Shown piece after piece: positions 52,057 to 62,018 of a DNA stretch of 64,000 nt. Location of the stretch: the NCBI GenBank assembly GCA_945904015.1, contig CAMDPK010000006.1, forward strand, positions 1 through 64,000, in the 5' to 3' direction. The first letter of the stretch is position 1; each line of letters begins with the position of its first letter. Under the pieces are notes generated by a model. It had not been told where the DNA came from, searched no databases, and worked only from the letters and a program-made list of their open reading frames with translations. Made by a program: the position numbers and the translations under genes. This DNA is from Candidatus Kuenenia stuttgartensis (GTDB lineage Bacteria; Planctomycetota; Planctomycetia; Planctomycetales; Planctomycetaceae).

Positions 52057-53931
52057 TTAGTCGTAATCTCCGACCATCCAGCGGACGAGGAGGTCGAGTT
52101 CTTTGTCGAGCAGGCGTCCACCGAAAGCCGGCATGGCGTTGTTGGAACCGTAGTACTTTTCGTGGCCGGGATTGGTGAGGAACTCGCGCAGCCAACGCTC
52201 GCCGCCGTAGTTCGTCAGTGTTGGGCCGGCTCCGATTTCGCCGAGCAGCATGTCTTCGCCGATCGGATGGAGCGAGTGGCAGTCGATGCAATTCGTTTCA
52301 AACTTGCCGACCGGGAGTTTTCCGGTCTCGAAGATTTGCCGTCCACGTTTCGGAGCTTCGTCCGAGATGCCCGGTATGCCGCGGCGTTGGCTTTGCGAGT
52401 GCAAGAAGGCGACGAGATCGGAGAGAGCTTGTTCGTTCTCTTTCACTCGCCAGTGTTGAGCGTGTGATGTGGACCAGCTCGCCATTTCTCCTTCGAGGAA
52501 ATGCTTCGACGATTCGGCGACGTTGCCCTCTTTGTCTTTGACGTTCTCCAGCGCGGCAAACGTCCCTTTGAAGTCGGTGATGACCGACTTGATCCATTCG
52601 GGCGAACCGAAGTTGCCGAGATCGGTGGCGGTCGGATTTTCGACAATGCGTTCCTTCGGGCCGTGTTTTTCTTTCTCGACGATCTTCACGACTTCATGGC
52701 CCGTCGCGTCGTGGCCGTTGTAGCGGTGGCAGGGAGCACAGTTGCGAGCGAACAGACGCGGGCCTTGCGTCTTCGGATCGTTCCGTAGCAACGAGACCGC
52801 ACCTTCGAGCGGGATACCTGCGGGACGTTCGGCGAGTTCTTCGACGCGGATCGCCTCGACGTGAGCTTGCTTGACTGACGCCTGAAAGTCCGGATCGTTG
52901 GTGTCGTTGTACAACGCCAACCCCGTCAGGCCGACGATGCCGAGCATCATCACCATCATGAAGAGCACATTCAGGACGTGGCCGGCTCGCCAACGGCCAA
53001 TGATTGGCAGTGCCGCGAGGATCGCCATCAAGGCTCCGGGGACGTAGATCGCACCGAATGGGATGCCGAGCTTCTCGACCCACGTGAACCGCAGGAATTG
53101 GAACAGGAACAAGAAATACCATTCCGGCCGCGCGGCCGAGTACGCCTCGGACGGATCGGCCGGGGCCGCGAGTTCGGCTCCCTTCCAGATTGTCAGCGTG
53201 AGCACCGTGCCCAGCACGGCGAGGCAGGCCACCGCATCTTTCAACACTTGGTCGGGCCAGAACGTCGCGGCCGGTGCGCGATCAGGATCGGGAACCGTGA
53301 TCCCATGCCGCCGGAAGACGGCGATGTGCAGCACCAGAAATGCGATCAATGTGCCGGGCAGGATCCCCGCGTGCATCGCAAAGAAACGAGTCAGCGTGTG
53401 ATGCCCGTATTCGGGACCGCCTTGAGCGAGTTGCTGCAACTGCGAGCCGACGACCGGCGTCGCGCCCATGATTTTGGTAGAAACTTGCGTCGCGTAGTAG
53501 CCCTTCTGATCCCACGGCAGCAGATAGCCGGTCAGGCCGAGGCCCAGCACGATCTGCATCAAGATCAGGCCGAGCCAGAAATTGATCTCGCGCGGAGCTT
53601 TGTAGGCACCGTCGATGACGACCTGCATGAGATGCAACGCCAGCAGCACGGTCATCGCCTGCGCGGAGAAATGATGCAGCCCGCGCACCAGCCAACCGTA
53701 CTGCATGTGGTTCTGGATGTAGTACACACTCTCCCAAGCGGTCGTCGTGCTGGGGCTGTAAGCGGTCCACAGAAAAAGGCCGGTGATGACCTGAATGGAG
53801 AAGGTGAAGACGAGCGTGCTGCCCCAAACGTATCGCCAGCGTGCTCCGCCGGGGATGTTTTCGTAGAGCGCCTCGTGCATCAGCTTTTTGAAGCCGGTGC
53901 GGTCGTCGAGCCAGTTGATAAGTGCGTTCAT
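52057..53931 (-). CDS. Cytochrome b (bc-type complex) fused to two c-type haem domains
   Basis: 624 residues from ATG 53931. Residues 1-215 are the cytochrome b N-terminal part, with four haem His in the two helices bearing HHFSAQAMTVLLALH and FAMHAGILPGTLIAFLVLH. About 225-370 corresponds to subunit IV, including the Qo-site PEWYF. After the last helix come two haem c motifs, CAPCH (about 397) and CIDCH (about 550), the second in a class I-like cytochrome c (NNAMPAFGGRLLDKELDLL). The Rieske protein is encoded just upstream on the same strand. It forms a quinol oxidase-cytochrome c reductase in the inner membrane with its own attached c haems. Confidence 0.95.
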   Translation of the reverse strand: MNALINWLDDRTGFKKLMHEALYENIPGGARWRYVWGSTLVFTFSIQVITGLFLWTAYSPSTTTAWESVYYIQNHMQYGWLVRGLHHFSAQAMTVLLALHLMQVVIDGAYKAPREINFWLGLILMQIVLGLGLTGYLLPWDQKGYYATQVSTKIMGATPVVGSQLQQLAQGGPEYGHHTLTRFFAMHAGILPGTLIAFLVLHIAVFRRHGITVPDPDRAPAATFWPDQVLKDAVACLAVLGTVLTLTIWKGAELAAPADPSEAYSAARPEWYFLFLFQFLRFTWVEKLGIPFGAIYVPGALMAILAALPIIGRWRAGHVLNVLFMMVMMLGIVGLTGLALYNDTNDPDFQASVKQAHVEAIRVEELAERPAGIPLEGAVSLLRNDPKTQGPRLFARNCAPCHRYNGHDATGHEVVKIVEKEKHGPKERIVENPTATDLGNFGSPEWIKSVITDFKGTFAALENVKDKEGNVAESSKHFLEGEMASWSTSHAQHWRVKENEQALSDLVAFLHSQSQRRGIPGISDEAPKRGRQIFETGKLPVGKFETNCIDCHSLHPIGEDMLLGEIGAGPTLTNYGGERWLREFLTNPGHEKYYGSNNAMPAFGGRLLDKELDLLVRWMVGDYD

Positions 53932-53960
53932 GGTGCTTGATTTTTGGTTGGATTGTTCAA

Positions 53961-54071
53961 CGTAGCCGCCTCGTTCCGCGAGGCGGAGCGAATTGCAGGC
54001 GATGATTGATTGTTTGTTCGTTGGAAGTCGATGAAGCGTTCGCTCCTCCTCGCGGGAGCGAGGAGGCTACG
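53961..54071. repeat. Long inverted repeat (family O)
   Basis: CGTAGCCGCCTCGTTCCGCG, AGGCGGAGCG at left; GTTCGCTCCTCCTCGCGGGA, GCGAGGAGGCTACG at right. Occupies the gap between the Rieske and cytochrome b genes within one operon. Confidence 0.9.
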
Positions 54072-54072
54072 T

Positions 54073-54642
54073 TCACCCGACCGGAATCTTGTCCGGCGTC
54101 GTCGCTCGGAAGTTTTGGAATTTGACCCAGACTTCGGTGCCGTTGCGGATTTCAACTTTGAGCGTATCGAGGCCTCGTGGCGGGATGTCGTTTTGCATCT
54201 CGCCGTCTTCGTCGAAGGTGCTCGTGTGGCAGGGGCAGAAATAGTTTTTGTCCGCCGCCTTATAATCCACCATGCAACCCAGATGCGGGCAAATGGAGTT
54301 AAACGCCACGACTTTGTCTGTGTCCGTCCGCCGCAGATAGACCGATCCGACGGGCTGATTGAGATACGTGTTCCAGGCATCGACCCGGTCCATGATGATC
54401 TTCACCAACTGTGGTTGGCCGTTGATTTCCAGAGCCTCCAGCGTGACCGGCATTTTCAGGAAGCCATCGCCGCTGCCGCTTTTCTTCTTTCGCATGATCG
54501 GATCAAGAAAGAAGGCCAGCCCAGCAAAGGCCGGCACCGTTCCGACGAGCAGGCCGATGCCAGCGGCGAGAATGTGTGTCATGAAACCTCGCCGAGGTTC
54601 GCCCGGCGGGTGCTCGTGGAGTTCGAGATGAGGTTGAGACAT
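54073..54642 (-). CDS. Rieske iron-sulfur protein of the bc-type complex
   Basis: 189 residues from ATG 54642. One membrane anchor near the N-terminus (FMTHILAAGIGLLVGTVPAF, with RRGF before it). The [2Fe-2S] ligands are in CPHLGC (about 117-122) and CPCHTSTFD (about 136-144), with the following PPRGL turn. First gene of the two-gene Rieske/cytochrome b operon. Confidence 0.95.
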   Translation of the reverse strand: MSQPHLELHEHPPGEPRRGFMTHILAAGIGLLVGTVPAFAGLAFFLDPIMRKKKSGSGDGFLKMPVTLEALEINGQPQLVKIIMDRVDAWNTYLNQPVGSVYLRRTDTDKVVAFNSICPHLGCMVDYKAADKNYFCPCHTSTFDEDGEMQNDIPPRGLDTLKVEIRNGTEVWVKFQNFRATTPDKIPVG

Positions 54643-54682
54643 CGCGTGACTCTCTTTTCAAAGGCGGGAGTTGAGGAAGGAC

Positions 54683-55669
54683 TCAGGTGGCCAAAGCCGC
54701 TTTGATCGCGGTCAGCACTTGAGCAATCGCGGTTGGCACAGGTCCAGGGAGGATTGCACCGGCGGCTTGTTTGTGGCCTCCGCCGCCGAAACGTTCGGCG
54801 ATCTCGGCAACATTCAAACCGACTCGGCTGCGGAAACTGATCTTCACGGATTTGGTGGGTTGTTCGATGGCGATGAACGCGGCTTTGGTCCCTGAAATCT
54901 TCAAGCACTCATTGACGAGGTCTTCGGTGTCAGCCGGGACCGCACCGGTTTCGGCGAAGTCTTGCTGAGTCACCGTGATGTACGCCAGTTGGCCGTCGAA
55001 ATCGAGCTTCACAGTGCCGAGTACTCGGCCCGCCAATTTGGTTCTGCCGAGGGTCGTCTGCTCGTACAACACTTGGAACAGTAAATTCGGTTGCGCACCG
55101 GCGTCAATCAGGTCGCCAGCAATGCGGAGCGTGTTCGCAGTTGTCGACGGAAATCGAAACCAACCGGTGTCAGTCGCGATCGCACAAAACAGAGCGTCGG
55201 CGGCGGCCTTCGAAATCGGCACGTCGAAGAAACGGAACAATTGAAAGACGAGTGCGCCGGTTGCCTCAGCGTTGGTGTCTTTGAACTCGACCGCGCCCAA
55301 ATCATCCGAACTGACGTGGTGGTCGATCAGCACTTTCTTCGCTTTGGTGTGCTTGATGACGCTGCCGAGTTCTGTGAGCTGTCCCCACGCGCTGGTGTCC
55401 AGAATCATGTGGATTTCGGTATCGAGCGCTTCGGCCGAGGTCATCCCCTCACCGAATTTTTTAACTCGCTGTGTCGGGTCCAAGAACAGCAAATTGGCCG
55501 GTGAACTCGAGGGGTTGACGATCCGCACTTCCTTGCCCATCGCTTCGAGCAATGCCGCCATGCCAAGTTCCGAACCCAGCGCGTCGGCATCGGGCCGCAC
55601 ATGGCTGGAGAGCACGAAGCGTTGGTGCTCGGCAATGATCGGACGCAGCGGTTCCCAGTTGATCGGCAT
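54683..55669 (-). CDS. DHH-family phosphoesterase, NrnA-like (oligoribonuclease / pAp phosphatase)
   Basis: 328 residues from ATG 55669. DHH domain motifs: LSSHVRPDADALGSELGM, MILDTSAWGQL, VLIDHHVSSDDLG, and the DHHA1 end FGGGGHKQAAGA. These are the metal and substrate motifs of bifunctional oligoribonuclease/pAp phosphatases. Cytosolic. Separated from ribF by palindrome H2. Confidence 0.92.
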   Translation of the reverse strand: MPINWEPLRPIIAEHQRFVLSSHVRPDADALGSELGMAALLEAMGKEVRIVNPSSSPANLLFLDPTQRVKKFGEGMTSAEALDTEIHMILDTSAWGQLTELGSVIKHTKAKKVLIDHHVSSDDLGAVEFKDTNAEATGALVFQLFRFFDVPISKAAADALFCAIATDTGWFRFPSTTANTLRIAGDLIDAGAQPNLLFQVLYEQTTLGRTKLAGRVLGTVKLDFDGQLAYITVTQQDFAETGAVPADTEDLVNECLKISGTKAAFIAIEQPTKSVKISFRSRVGLNVAEIAERFGGGGHKQAAGAILPGPVPTAIAQVLTAIKAALAT

Positions 55670-55689
55670 GTGTCAGTTTCCGTTTTCTT

Positions 55690-55799
55690 GTCTGGCCGAA
55701 TGCCGTGAGTCGAAAGCCGATGGCCGCGATACCGATTTTCGGACTTCAGAAAAACGGTACCACGGCCATCGGCAGACGGCCGACGGTGATCGGCCAGAC
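55690..55799. repeat. Inverted repeat (family H, copy 2, diverged)
   Basis: Outer ends TCTGGCCGA and TCGGCCAGA; inner part GGTACCACGGCCATCGGCAG, ACGGCCGACGG is a diverged version of H1 (GTATCACGGCTGTCGGCAAA). Loop about 30 nt. Lies between nrnA and ribF. Confidence 0.85.
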
Positions 55800-55803
55800 C
55801 AAA

Positions 55804-56736
55804 CTACAGCCCGATTGCCGCGTTCGCCAGAGCACGCACGGCTTCCAGGTCACGATTGAGCTGTTGCTTTAGGGCATCACTCGACTCAAACCGCACAACA
55901 TCCCTGACCCGCGCGAGCAAATCGACATCCAACGTCTGCCCGTACAAGTCACCGATGAAGCCGAGGATGTGGACTTCAAACTTTCGGCCCGCCTCGCCGA
56001 ATGTGGGATTTGGGCCGAGGTTGATTCCAGCCGGATAGGTCTTCTCAGCGACAGTGCAAATGCCCGCATAAACTCCGTCCGGTGGCAGCAGTGTCGTGAT
56101 CTCTTCCAAGTTGGCCGTCGGGAATCCGATGGTTCTGCCACGCATCGCCCCCACACTGACGACGCCCCGTACTCGATACGGATGGCCGAGCATCTCGACG
56201 GCTTCGGTGATTCGTCCGGAAGCAATTCGAGTTCGGACTTCGCTCGAGGAAATCATTTGGCCATTCACGATCACCGCCGGGACGACTTCAAGTGAGCAGC
56301 CAGAAGCATCGCACAGCGTTCGTAGCGTCTGCACGTTGCCAGCTCGGTGGTGACCGAAGAAAAAGTTCGGACCTTCGACCAAGCCGATCGCACTGAGCTT
56401 GCCCAACACGATCTCGTGAAAGAACTCGTCCGGCGTGAGTTGCAACAGCGCGTGATCGGTTGGATAGACGACGACCGTGTCGATGCCGTGCTGCGCAAAC
56501 AGTTCGAGTTTGTGGTCGAGCAGACTCAGTGCCGGGGGTGTCTGAAGTGGTCGCAGCAGCGTGATGGGATGCGGATCAAACGTCATCACGACTGCTGGCG
56601 TGTTTGCGGCATCAGCTCTCGCGACGAGCGTGGCCAACATGCTCTGGTGGCCGCGATGCACGCCGTCGAAGTTGCCGATGGCGACCCAGCCGCCGCGGTA
56701 TTGGTCAGGTTTTTGAAAGCCGCGTTGGATGTGCAT
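55804..56736 (-). CDS. ribF: Bifunctional riboflavin kinase / FAD synthetase
   Basis: ATG 56736 gives 310 residues, the family's usual length; the frame runs further upstream through repeat J2 but those residues are not conserved-looking. FAD synthetase domain: VAIGNFDGVHRGHQSM, VMTFDPHP, FGHHRAGNVQTL and ISSSEVRTRI. Riboflavin kinase domain: IGFPTANLE and DGVYAG, with the end around DALKQQLNRDLEAVR. The start codon follows a C-rich stretch with no Shine-Dalgarno site. Confidence 0.95.
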   Translation of the reverse strand: MHIQRGFQKPDQYRGGWVAIGNFDGVHRGHQSMLATLVARADAANTPAVVMTFDPHPITLLRPLQTPPALSLLDHKLELFAQHGIDTVVVYPTDHALLQLTPDEFFHEIVLGKLSAIGLVEGPNFFFGHHRAGNVQTLRTLCDASGCSLEVVPAVIVNGQMISSSEVRTRIASGRITEAVEMLGHPYRVRGVVSVGAMRGRTIGFPTANLEEITTLLPPDGVYAGICTVAEKTYPAGINLGPNPTFGEAGRKFEVHILGFIGDLYGQTLDVDLLARVRDVVRFESSDALKQQLNRDLEAVRALANAAIGL

Positions 56737-56750
56737 CGGGGCCGGGGGGG

Positions 56751-56883
56751 GAATTGCAAATTGCAAGTTGCAAATTGGCGAGACAGAGAACTCAGTCAAA
56801 CCGGCATCAAACAAGTTGCCGGCCAGCGGCACAACCCTGCCGCTCAACTCGCAATTTGAAATTTGCAATTTGCAATTTGCAAT
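56751..56883. repeat. Inverted repeat (family J, copy 2)
   Basis: GAATTGCAAATTGCAAGTTG, CAAATTGGCGAG at left; CAATTTGAAATTTGCAATTT, GCAATTTGCAAT at right. Lies directly between the phoU stop and the ribF start. Confidence 0.93.
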
Positions 56884-56896
56884 CGCCCGACCGTAA

Positions 56897-57559
56897 TCAG
56901 CGGAAATGTGCCCGATGCCGGATGATTTCGCCTTCCACCAGATAGACCACATCCTCGGCAATGTTCGTGGCGTGGTCGGCAACCCGCTCGATGTGGCGAG
57001 TCGCGGAGAAGAGACTCATGGCCGGTTCGATAAGTTCGGGGTGCTGCTGCATCGTGTCCATCAATTCGTAGATGATCTCGCGGTTGAGTTCGTCGACGGC
57101 GTTGTCGGATTCGACGATGTTTCTCGCAAGCTGGCTGTCGAGGCCGACGTAGGCGTCAATCGCCTTGTGCAGCATCTCGACGGCTCGGCTGGCCATCTCT
57201 TGGAGCTTCTCCGGAACTTCGATTCCCGGCTGGTTGACGAGGCTGCAAGCCCGCTCGGCGATATGAACGCTGATGTCGGCGACACGTTCCAGTTCGCCGG
57301 AGATTTTCAGCACGGTTGTGATGCGTCGCAGGTCGGTCGCCACCGGCTGATGCAGCGCGAGGATCTTGAGGCACTCTTCCTCGATGCTGACGTCGAAGCG
57401 ATCGACCTCGTCGTCCTGTTTGGCAAGCTCGCGAGCGCGGTCGATGTTCGGGTCGGCCAACTCGTCGACCGCTTTGTGAACCAACTCCTCGACCGTCGCG
57501 CACATCGACAGCAGGTTGCGGTGCAGAACGCCAAGGTCGCAGGTGAGATGAGTGCTCAT
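56897..57559 (-). CDS. phoU: Phosphate transport regulator PhoU
   Basis: ATG 57559 gives 220 residues. Two PhoU three-helix repeats with the metal-binding D/E patterns: ELADPNIDRARELAKQDDEV, RRITTVLKISGELERVADIS (first), and ARNIVESDNAVDELNREIIY, SATRHIERVADHATNIAEDV (second). It modulates Pst transport and the PhoR kinase. Last gene of the pst operon; repeat J3 separates it from pstB and leaves no ribosome site directly before its ATG. Confidence 0.95.
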   Translation of the reverse strand: MSTHLTCDLGVLHRNLLSMCATVEELVHKAVDELADPNIDRARELAKQDDEVDRFDVSIEEECLKILALHQPVATDLRRITTVLKISGELERVADISVHIAERACSLVNQPGIEVPEKLQEMASRAVEMLHKAIDAYVGLDSQLARNIVESDNAVDELNREIIYELMDTMQQHPELIEPAMSLFSATRHIERVADHATNIAEDVVYLVEGEIIRHRAHFR

Positions 57560-57565
57560 GTGGGG

Positions 57566-57660
57566 GATTGCAAATTGAAAGTTGAAAATTGCAAATTTGA
57601 AGACAGAAAGTGCAGCGACCAATTTGCAATTTGCAATTTTCATTTTGCAATTTGCAATCT
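57566..57660. repeat. Inverted repeat (family J, copy 3)
   Basis: ATTGCAAATTGAAAGTTGAA, AATTGCAAATTTG at left; CAATTTGCAATTTGCAATTT, TCATTTTGCAATTTGCAAT at right. Lies between pstB and phoU, 6 bp before the phoU start codon. Confidence 0.93.
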
Positions 57661-57672
57661 CCGACTTGGCAA

Positions 57673-58512
57673 TCAGCCGAACCGCCCCGTGATGTAGTCT
57701 TCCGTCTGCTTCTTCTTCGGCGTCGTGAACAGCTTCTGGGTGTGGTCCTTCTCGATCAAATAGCCTTGATAAAAGAACGCGGTCCAGTCGCTGATGCGGG
57801 CGGCTTGTTGCATGTTGTGGGTGACGATGACGATTGTGTAGTTCTGCTTCAACTCGAAGATCAAGTCTTCGATGCGGGCGGTCGAGGCCGGATCAAGCGC
57901 GGAGGCCGGCTCGTCCATCAGGATCACATCCGGATTGGTGGCGAGTGCTCGCGCGATGCAGAGGCGTTGCTGTTGGCCGCCGGAGAGTGCGAGTGCGGAG
58001 TCTTGCAAGCGATCTTTGACCTCGTCCCACAACGCGGCCCGCTTGAGTGACTGTTCGACGATTTCCGAGAGTGTTTTGTAGTTGCGCTGCCCGGCGATCT
58101 TCGGGCCGTAGGCGACGTTGTCGAAGATCGACTTCGGAAACGGTGTCGACTTTTGGAAGACCATGCCGACTCGTTTGCGGAGGGCGACGACATCGACGTC
58201 GGGAGCGTAAATCTCTTGTCCTTCGAGCAGCACTGTGCCGTTGTGGTGTGCTCCTTCGATGATGTCGTTCATCCGGTTGAGCGCCCGCAGAAACGTGCTC
58301 TTGCCGCAGCCGGAGGGGCCGATGAAAGCGGTCACGGCGCGTTCGGCGACGGTCATCGACACATCGAACAGCGCCTGCTTCTCGCCGTAGAAGAAGTTGA
58401 GATTGCGAACGTCGAGTTTCGTGACCTCGGTTTCCACGGGACGGATCCTTTTGGCCGACTCGCGTTGCTGCCGCTGATGCACCAGTTCGTTGAAACTTTG
58501 CATGATGGTCAT
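57673..58512 (-). CDS. pstB: Phosphate ABC transporter ATP-binding protein
   Basis: 279 residues from ATG 58512. Walker [11 protein letters not shown]-loop [20 protein letters not shown] (the PstB-typical P.PFP.SI..N...G), signature [15 protein letters not shown], Walker [14 protein letters not shown], switch [12 protein letters not shown]. The first 30 residues are an extra polar extension. Part of the pstS-C-A-B-phoU operon on the minus strand. Confidence 0.97.
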   Translation of the reverse strand: MTIMQSFNELVHQRQQRESAKRIRPVETEVTKLDVRNLNFFYGEKQALFDVSMTVAERAVTAFIGPSGCGKSTFLRALNRMNDIIEGAHHNGTVLLEGQEIYAPDVDVVALRKRVGMVFQKSTPFPKSIFDNVAYGPKIAGQRNYKTLSEIVEQSLKRAALWDEVKDRLQDSALALSGGQQQRLCIARALATNPDVILMDEPASALDPASTARIEDLIFELKQNYTIVIVTHNMQQAARISDWTAFFYQGYLIEKDHTQKLFTTPKKKQTEDYITGRFG

Positions 58513-58564
58513 GACAGCCGAGCCTCGGAGCGGAATGCGTTTTAGTCTGTCGAAATTGGGTTGG

Positions 58565-59635
58565 CTACCAGCGAGTACTCTTTTGGAATTTGTGTCGAAT
58601 CACGATCGCAGCGGTGTTCATCAGCAACAGAATCGTCAGCAGCACGACGATGCCAGCGGCGGCGACGTGCTGGTAATCGGCCTGCGGGCGGTTGATCCAG
58701 TTGTAGACTTGCAACGGCAGCGCGGTGAATTTGTCGAACGGAGCGTCCACCAAACCGTGCGGGTTGCGAAAGATGTCGCCGACGTTTGTGATCTCGCCGG
58801 GGCAATAGGCAATGAACGTCAAAGCTCCGATCATCATCAGCGGCGCGGCTTCACCCATCGCTCGCGAGAGAGCCAGGATCACACCGGTCATGATCCCCGG
58901 CATTGCGGCGGGCAGCACTTGGTGACGGATCGTTTGCCACTGCGTCGCTCCCAAGGCATACGACGCGATGCGAATCGACGACGGCACGGCTCGCAACGCT
59001 TCCTGAGCCGCGACGATCACCGTCGGTAGCACGAGCAGCGCCAGCGTCAGAGCGCCGGCGATCAGCGATCGCTCGAACGGCAGCGGCACGTCTAGCGTCG
59101 TGAAGCCGAGGTTCAGCACCAACGTCTTCCCACCTTTGCCGAACAGGCCAAACATTCGCACGAAGGCCGTCAAGCCGAGAATGCCATACACGACGGACGG
59201 CACGCCCGCGAGGTTCGACAAGTTGATTTGGATGAGCCGCTTGAAGTGGCCTTCGTTGGCATACTCTTCGAGATAAATTGCCGAGCCAACTCCGATCGGC
59301 ACCGACAGCAACGCCACCAATCCGATCAGCCACAGGCTGCCCCAAATCGGAGCGAGAATGCCCGCCCGACGCGGGTGTCGCGAGTCATAGTTGGTGAAGA
59401 ATTGTTTGCTCAATGGAATTGCCGAGTCCTCGGCTTTGGCGACCGTTGGCCCCGATGCGCCGGGCTTCACTTTTGGAGCCGGCCACGTCAGGGCTTGCCA
59501 CAAGACACTGACCAGCAGCACCGCCAGCACGACGAGTCCGAACCACGTCGAACCGCAACACAGCCACTCGAACACCTTGCCGATGCGGTGCCGCCGAGCC
59601 AATTCAGGTTCCTGAAGTTTCGCCGGGGCGCTCAT
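58565..59635 (-). CDS. pstA: Phosphate ABC transporter permease PstA
   Basis: 356 residues from ATG 59635, which overlaps the pstC stop by 4 bp (ATGA). Six or more membrane segments and the PstA permease loop ([37 protein letters not shown]). Periplasmic loops include a Pro/Gly-rich stretch near 40-75. Works with PstC and PstB in high-affinity phosphate uptake. Confidence 0.95.
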   Translation of the reverse strand: MSAPAKLQEPELARRHRIGKVFEWLCCGSTWFGLVVLAVLLVSVLWQALTWPAPKVKPGASGPTVAKAEDSAIPLSKQFFTNYDSRHPRRAGILAPIWGSLWLIGLVALLSVPIGVGSAIYLEEYANEGHFKRLIQINLSNLAGVPSVVYGILGLTAFVRMFGLFGKGGKTLVLNLGFTTLDVPLPFERSLIAGALTLALLVLPTVIVAAQEALRAVPSSIRIASYALGATQWQTIRHQVLPAAMPGIMTGVILALSRAMGEAAPLMMIGALTFIAYCPGEITNVGDIFRNPHGLVDAPFDKFTALPLQVYNWINRPQADYQHVAAAGIVVLLTILLLMNTAAIVIRHKFQKSTRW

Positions 59636-60648
59636 TCGTAGACCTCCCGGAAACGCTTCATGACTCGTTGAGCCAGCACGTTCATCCCCAATGTAATGAG
59701 GAACAACGTGAACCCGACGGCGTACAGGCTCTTGTATTCAATCGTCCCGGCTGGCGTGTCCCCCAGGCTGATGTTGACGATGTAGGCCGTCATGGTCTCC
59801 ATGCTGCGGAACGGATTGAGTGATAGCCGCGGCATCTGTCCCGCCGCGATGCTGACCGCCATCGTCTCGCCGATGGCTCGTGAGATCGCCAGCAGGAAAG
59901 ACGCGACGATCCCGGAGAGCGCCGCGGGCACGACCACTTTCAGCGACACGTCATATTTTGTCGAACCGAGCGCGTAGCCCGCCTCGCGCAGCCCACGCGG
60001 CACCGCTCGGAGTGCGTCTTCGCTGAGCGAACAAACCGTCGGAATGATCATGACTCCGAGGACCACGCCCGCACTCATCGCGTTGAAGATGTCCACGTCG
60101 ATGTGCAGCAGACTTTGAAAGATCGGCCGCAGGACATACGGCGTCACGAACACCAGCGCGAAGTAGCCGTAGACGACCGACGGAATCCCGGCCAAGACTT
60201 CCAGCACCGGCTTCATGGCTCGGCGGAAGCGTGGCTTGGCGTATTCGCTGAGGTAGATCGCCGCCGCCAAGCCGATCGGCAGGCCGATCAAACTGCCGAT
60301 GCCGGCGATGACAAACGTGCCACACAACAGCGGCAAAATGCCGAAATGTTTGTCGGCGAATTGCGGACTCCATTCGGTGTCGGTCAAGAAGTCCCACAGC
60401 GACACGTCCTGGAAGAATGCCGTCGAGCCAGGCGCGACCGCATAGACCGCCTCAGTGAAAAACATGTAGACGATCGCCAGCGTCGTGATCAGCGATAGCG
60501 ACGCGCAACTCACCAGCACCGCGCGCACTCCGGCTTCCCGAGCACGAACCCACGAAAACTGCTTTTGCAGTCGCAGGCCGACCTTCGGCGGAGTCAGTGG
60601 CGAGGCAACATTCGCGAGCGACAAGCGGTGTTCCTTGAAAGGGGTCAA
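59632..60648 (-). CDS. pstC: Phosphate ABC transporter permease PstC
   Basis: 338 residues from a TTG at 60648; no ATG or GTG is available before the first membrane segment, so the start is uncertain by a few codons. Permease motif [20 protein letters not shown] with [20 protein letters not shown] and the PstC-type loop [20 protein letters not shown]. The stop overlaps the pstA start; the pstS stop lies 17 bp upstream. Confidence 0.93.
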   Translation of the reverse strand: MTPFKEHRLSLANVASPLTPPKVGLRLQKQFSWVRAREAGVRAVLVSCASLSLITTLAIVYMFFTEAVYAVAPGSTAFFQDVSLWDFLTDTEWSPQFADKHFGILPLLCGTFVIAGIGSLIGLPIGLAAAIYLSEYAKPRFRRAMKPVLEVLAGIPSVVYGYFALVFVTPYVLRPIFQSLLHIDVDIFNAMSAGVVLGVMIIPTVCSLSEDALRAVPRGLREAGYALGSTKYDVSLKVVVPAALSGIVASFLLAISRAIGETMAVSIAAGQMPRLSLNPFRSMETMTAYIVNISLGDTPAGTIEYKSLYAVGFTLFLITLGMNVLAQRVMKRFREVYE

Positions 60649-60665
60649 TCCACAGCCGCGCTCGG

Positions 60666-61703
60666 CTACTTCGCCGACAGAGCCTCGGTCAGTCGTTGCT
60701 GGGATTCCTTCAGGTCGTTCTCTGGCAACTGGATGTAATGAACATCTTTGACGTAGTCCTGGCCTTGGGCGATGTAGTACTTCACGAATTCAGCGACCTG
60801 CGGCTTCGCGAGCGACTTCAAGTTGATGTGAATGAACAGCGGCCGAGACAACGGTTTGTAAGTGCCGCTGAGAATCGTCTCGTCGGTCGGCAGCACTGCC
60901 TGCGAAGCATCATCTCCGTCGGCGATCGCCACCAGTTTCACCTTGTCCTGATTGTCGGCGTAGTAGGCGTAGCCGAAGTAGCCCAGCGAGTTCTTGTCGC
61001 CGTTGACTCCTTGCACCAGCACGTTGTCGTCCTCGCTGGGGGTGTAGTCCGAGCGGCATTCTTTCGCTTTGCCGTTGATCGCTTCGGTGAAGTAATCGAA
61101 CGTGCCCGAATCTGAGCCGGGGCCATACAGCCGAATCTCGGCATCCGGCCAAGCCGGGTCGAGTTCATTCCACTTCTTGAGCTTGCTGCCGGTGTTCCAA
61201 AGCTTCTTGAGCTGCGCGACGGTCAGAGCCTTGCACCAATCGTTCTTGGGATTGACCACGACCGACAAGCCGTCGATCGCGACCTTCAGTTCGAGGTACT
61301 CGATGCCATTCTTTTTGCAGGCTTCGATTTCCTTCGCCGAAATCGCTCGCGACGAGTCATTGATGTCCGTCTCGCCGGCCACAAACCGCTTGAACCCACC
61401 GCCAGTCCCGGCGATACCGACGCTGACCTTCACATCCTTGTGGACCTTCATGAACTCTTCAGCGACCGCCTGAGTAATCGGGAACACGGTGCTGGACCCG
61501 TCCGCGAGTACTTCGCCTGCCAGCTTCTCGGCGGGAGCAACCACTTTCGGAGGGCTTGCCGGGTCATCCGTCTTGGAGCCATTCGTCTTCGGCGGTGGAG
61601 TGGCACCGGAGCCGCTGGATTTGCTGTCCTCCACCGAACAACCCGTCGCCAATGCCAACAAAAGTGAAGAAGTCAGGAGCGTTCGTCTCGAGAATGTCGT
61701 CAT
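60666..61703 (-). CDS. pstS: Phosphate-binding lipoprotein PstS
   Basis: 345 residues from ATG 61703. Signal peptide with a lipobox ([10 protein letters not shown]), then a Ser/Gly-rich linker (about 24-55). Phosphate-binding fold: [52 protein letters not shown] and [20 protein letters not shown]. First gene of the pst operon; a weak Pho-box-like pair of repeats is seen about 110 bp upstream. Confidence 0.95.
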   Translation of the reverse strand: MTTFSRRTLLTSSLLLALATGCSVEDSKSSGSGATPPPKTNGSKTDDPASPPKVVAPAEKLAGEVLADGSSTVFPITQAVAEEFMKVHKDVKVSVGIAGTGGGFKRFVAGETDINDSSRAISAKEIEACKKNGIEYLELKVAIDGLSVVVNPKNDWCKALTVAQLKKLWNTGSKLKKWNELDPAWPDAEIRLYGPGSDSGTFDYFTEAINGKAKECRSDYTPSEDDNVLVQGVNGDKNSLGYFGYAYYADNQDKVKLVAIADGDDASQAVLPTDETILSGTYKPLSRPLFIHINLKSLAKPQVAEFVKYYIAQGQDYVKDVHYIQLPENDLKESQQRLTEALSAK

Positions 61704-62018
61704 GGAAACCTCTGGAAGGGGAGCGTCAAGAGCTTCAGCCAGCTCGGAATTCGGTGGCTCAATTTGAGCGGCGAAACGCTACGAAGGTGCCATGAAGATG
61801 GGAACTCAGTCCTGTTAAGAAACGATGAAGACGATCGCTTCGCCGCGCACGGGCACGACAAATCGCATCGTGGGATCATGGCCGCAATTGCTTGGCCGAT
61901 GCCCAGTACAGGCCGCCGCCCATCACGATGGTGCTCAGCAGCGTGAAGACCCGCGCGAGCACGATCTTTTCGCCCAGCCTCCAGCCACCGACAGCCGAAC
62001 CGATCGCAATGGCTGAAT
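61704..62018. other. Intergenic region between pit and pstS with a membrane-protein-like open frame
   Basis: 315 bp. On the minus strand an open frame ending at 61876 reads LNSAIAIGSAVGGWRLGEKI, VLARVFTLLSTIVMGGGLYW, ASAKQLRP. It is hydrophobic and protein-like, but without ATG, GTG or TTG in a sensible place, and it overlaps the end of the pit gene. It may be a frameshifted tail or the remnant of a small membrane protein. The rest (61704-61870) should hold the pstS promoter. Confidence 0.4.

Noticed and set aside
47283-57660. Iterated TTGCAAATTGC motifs considered as CRISPR repeats or a replication origin
   Set aside because: Units are contiguous and form inverted arms around unrelated loops, without regular spacers; no dnaA-box cluster or cas genes.
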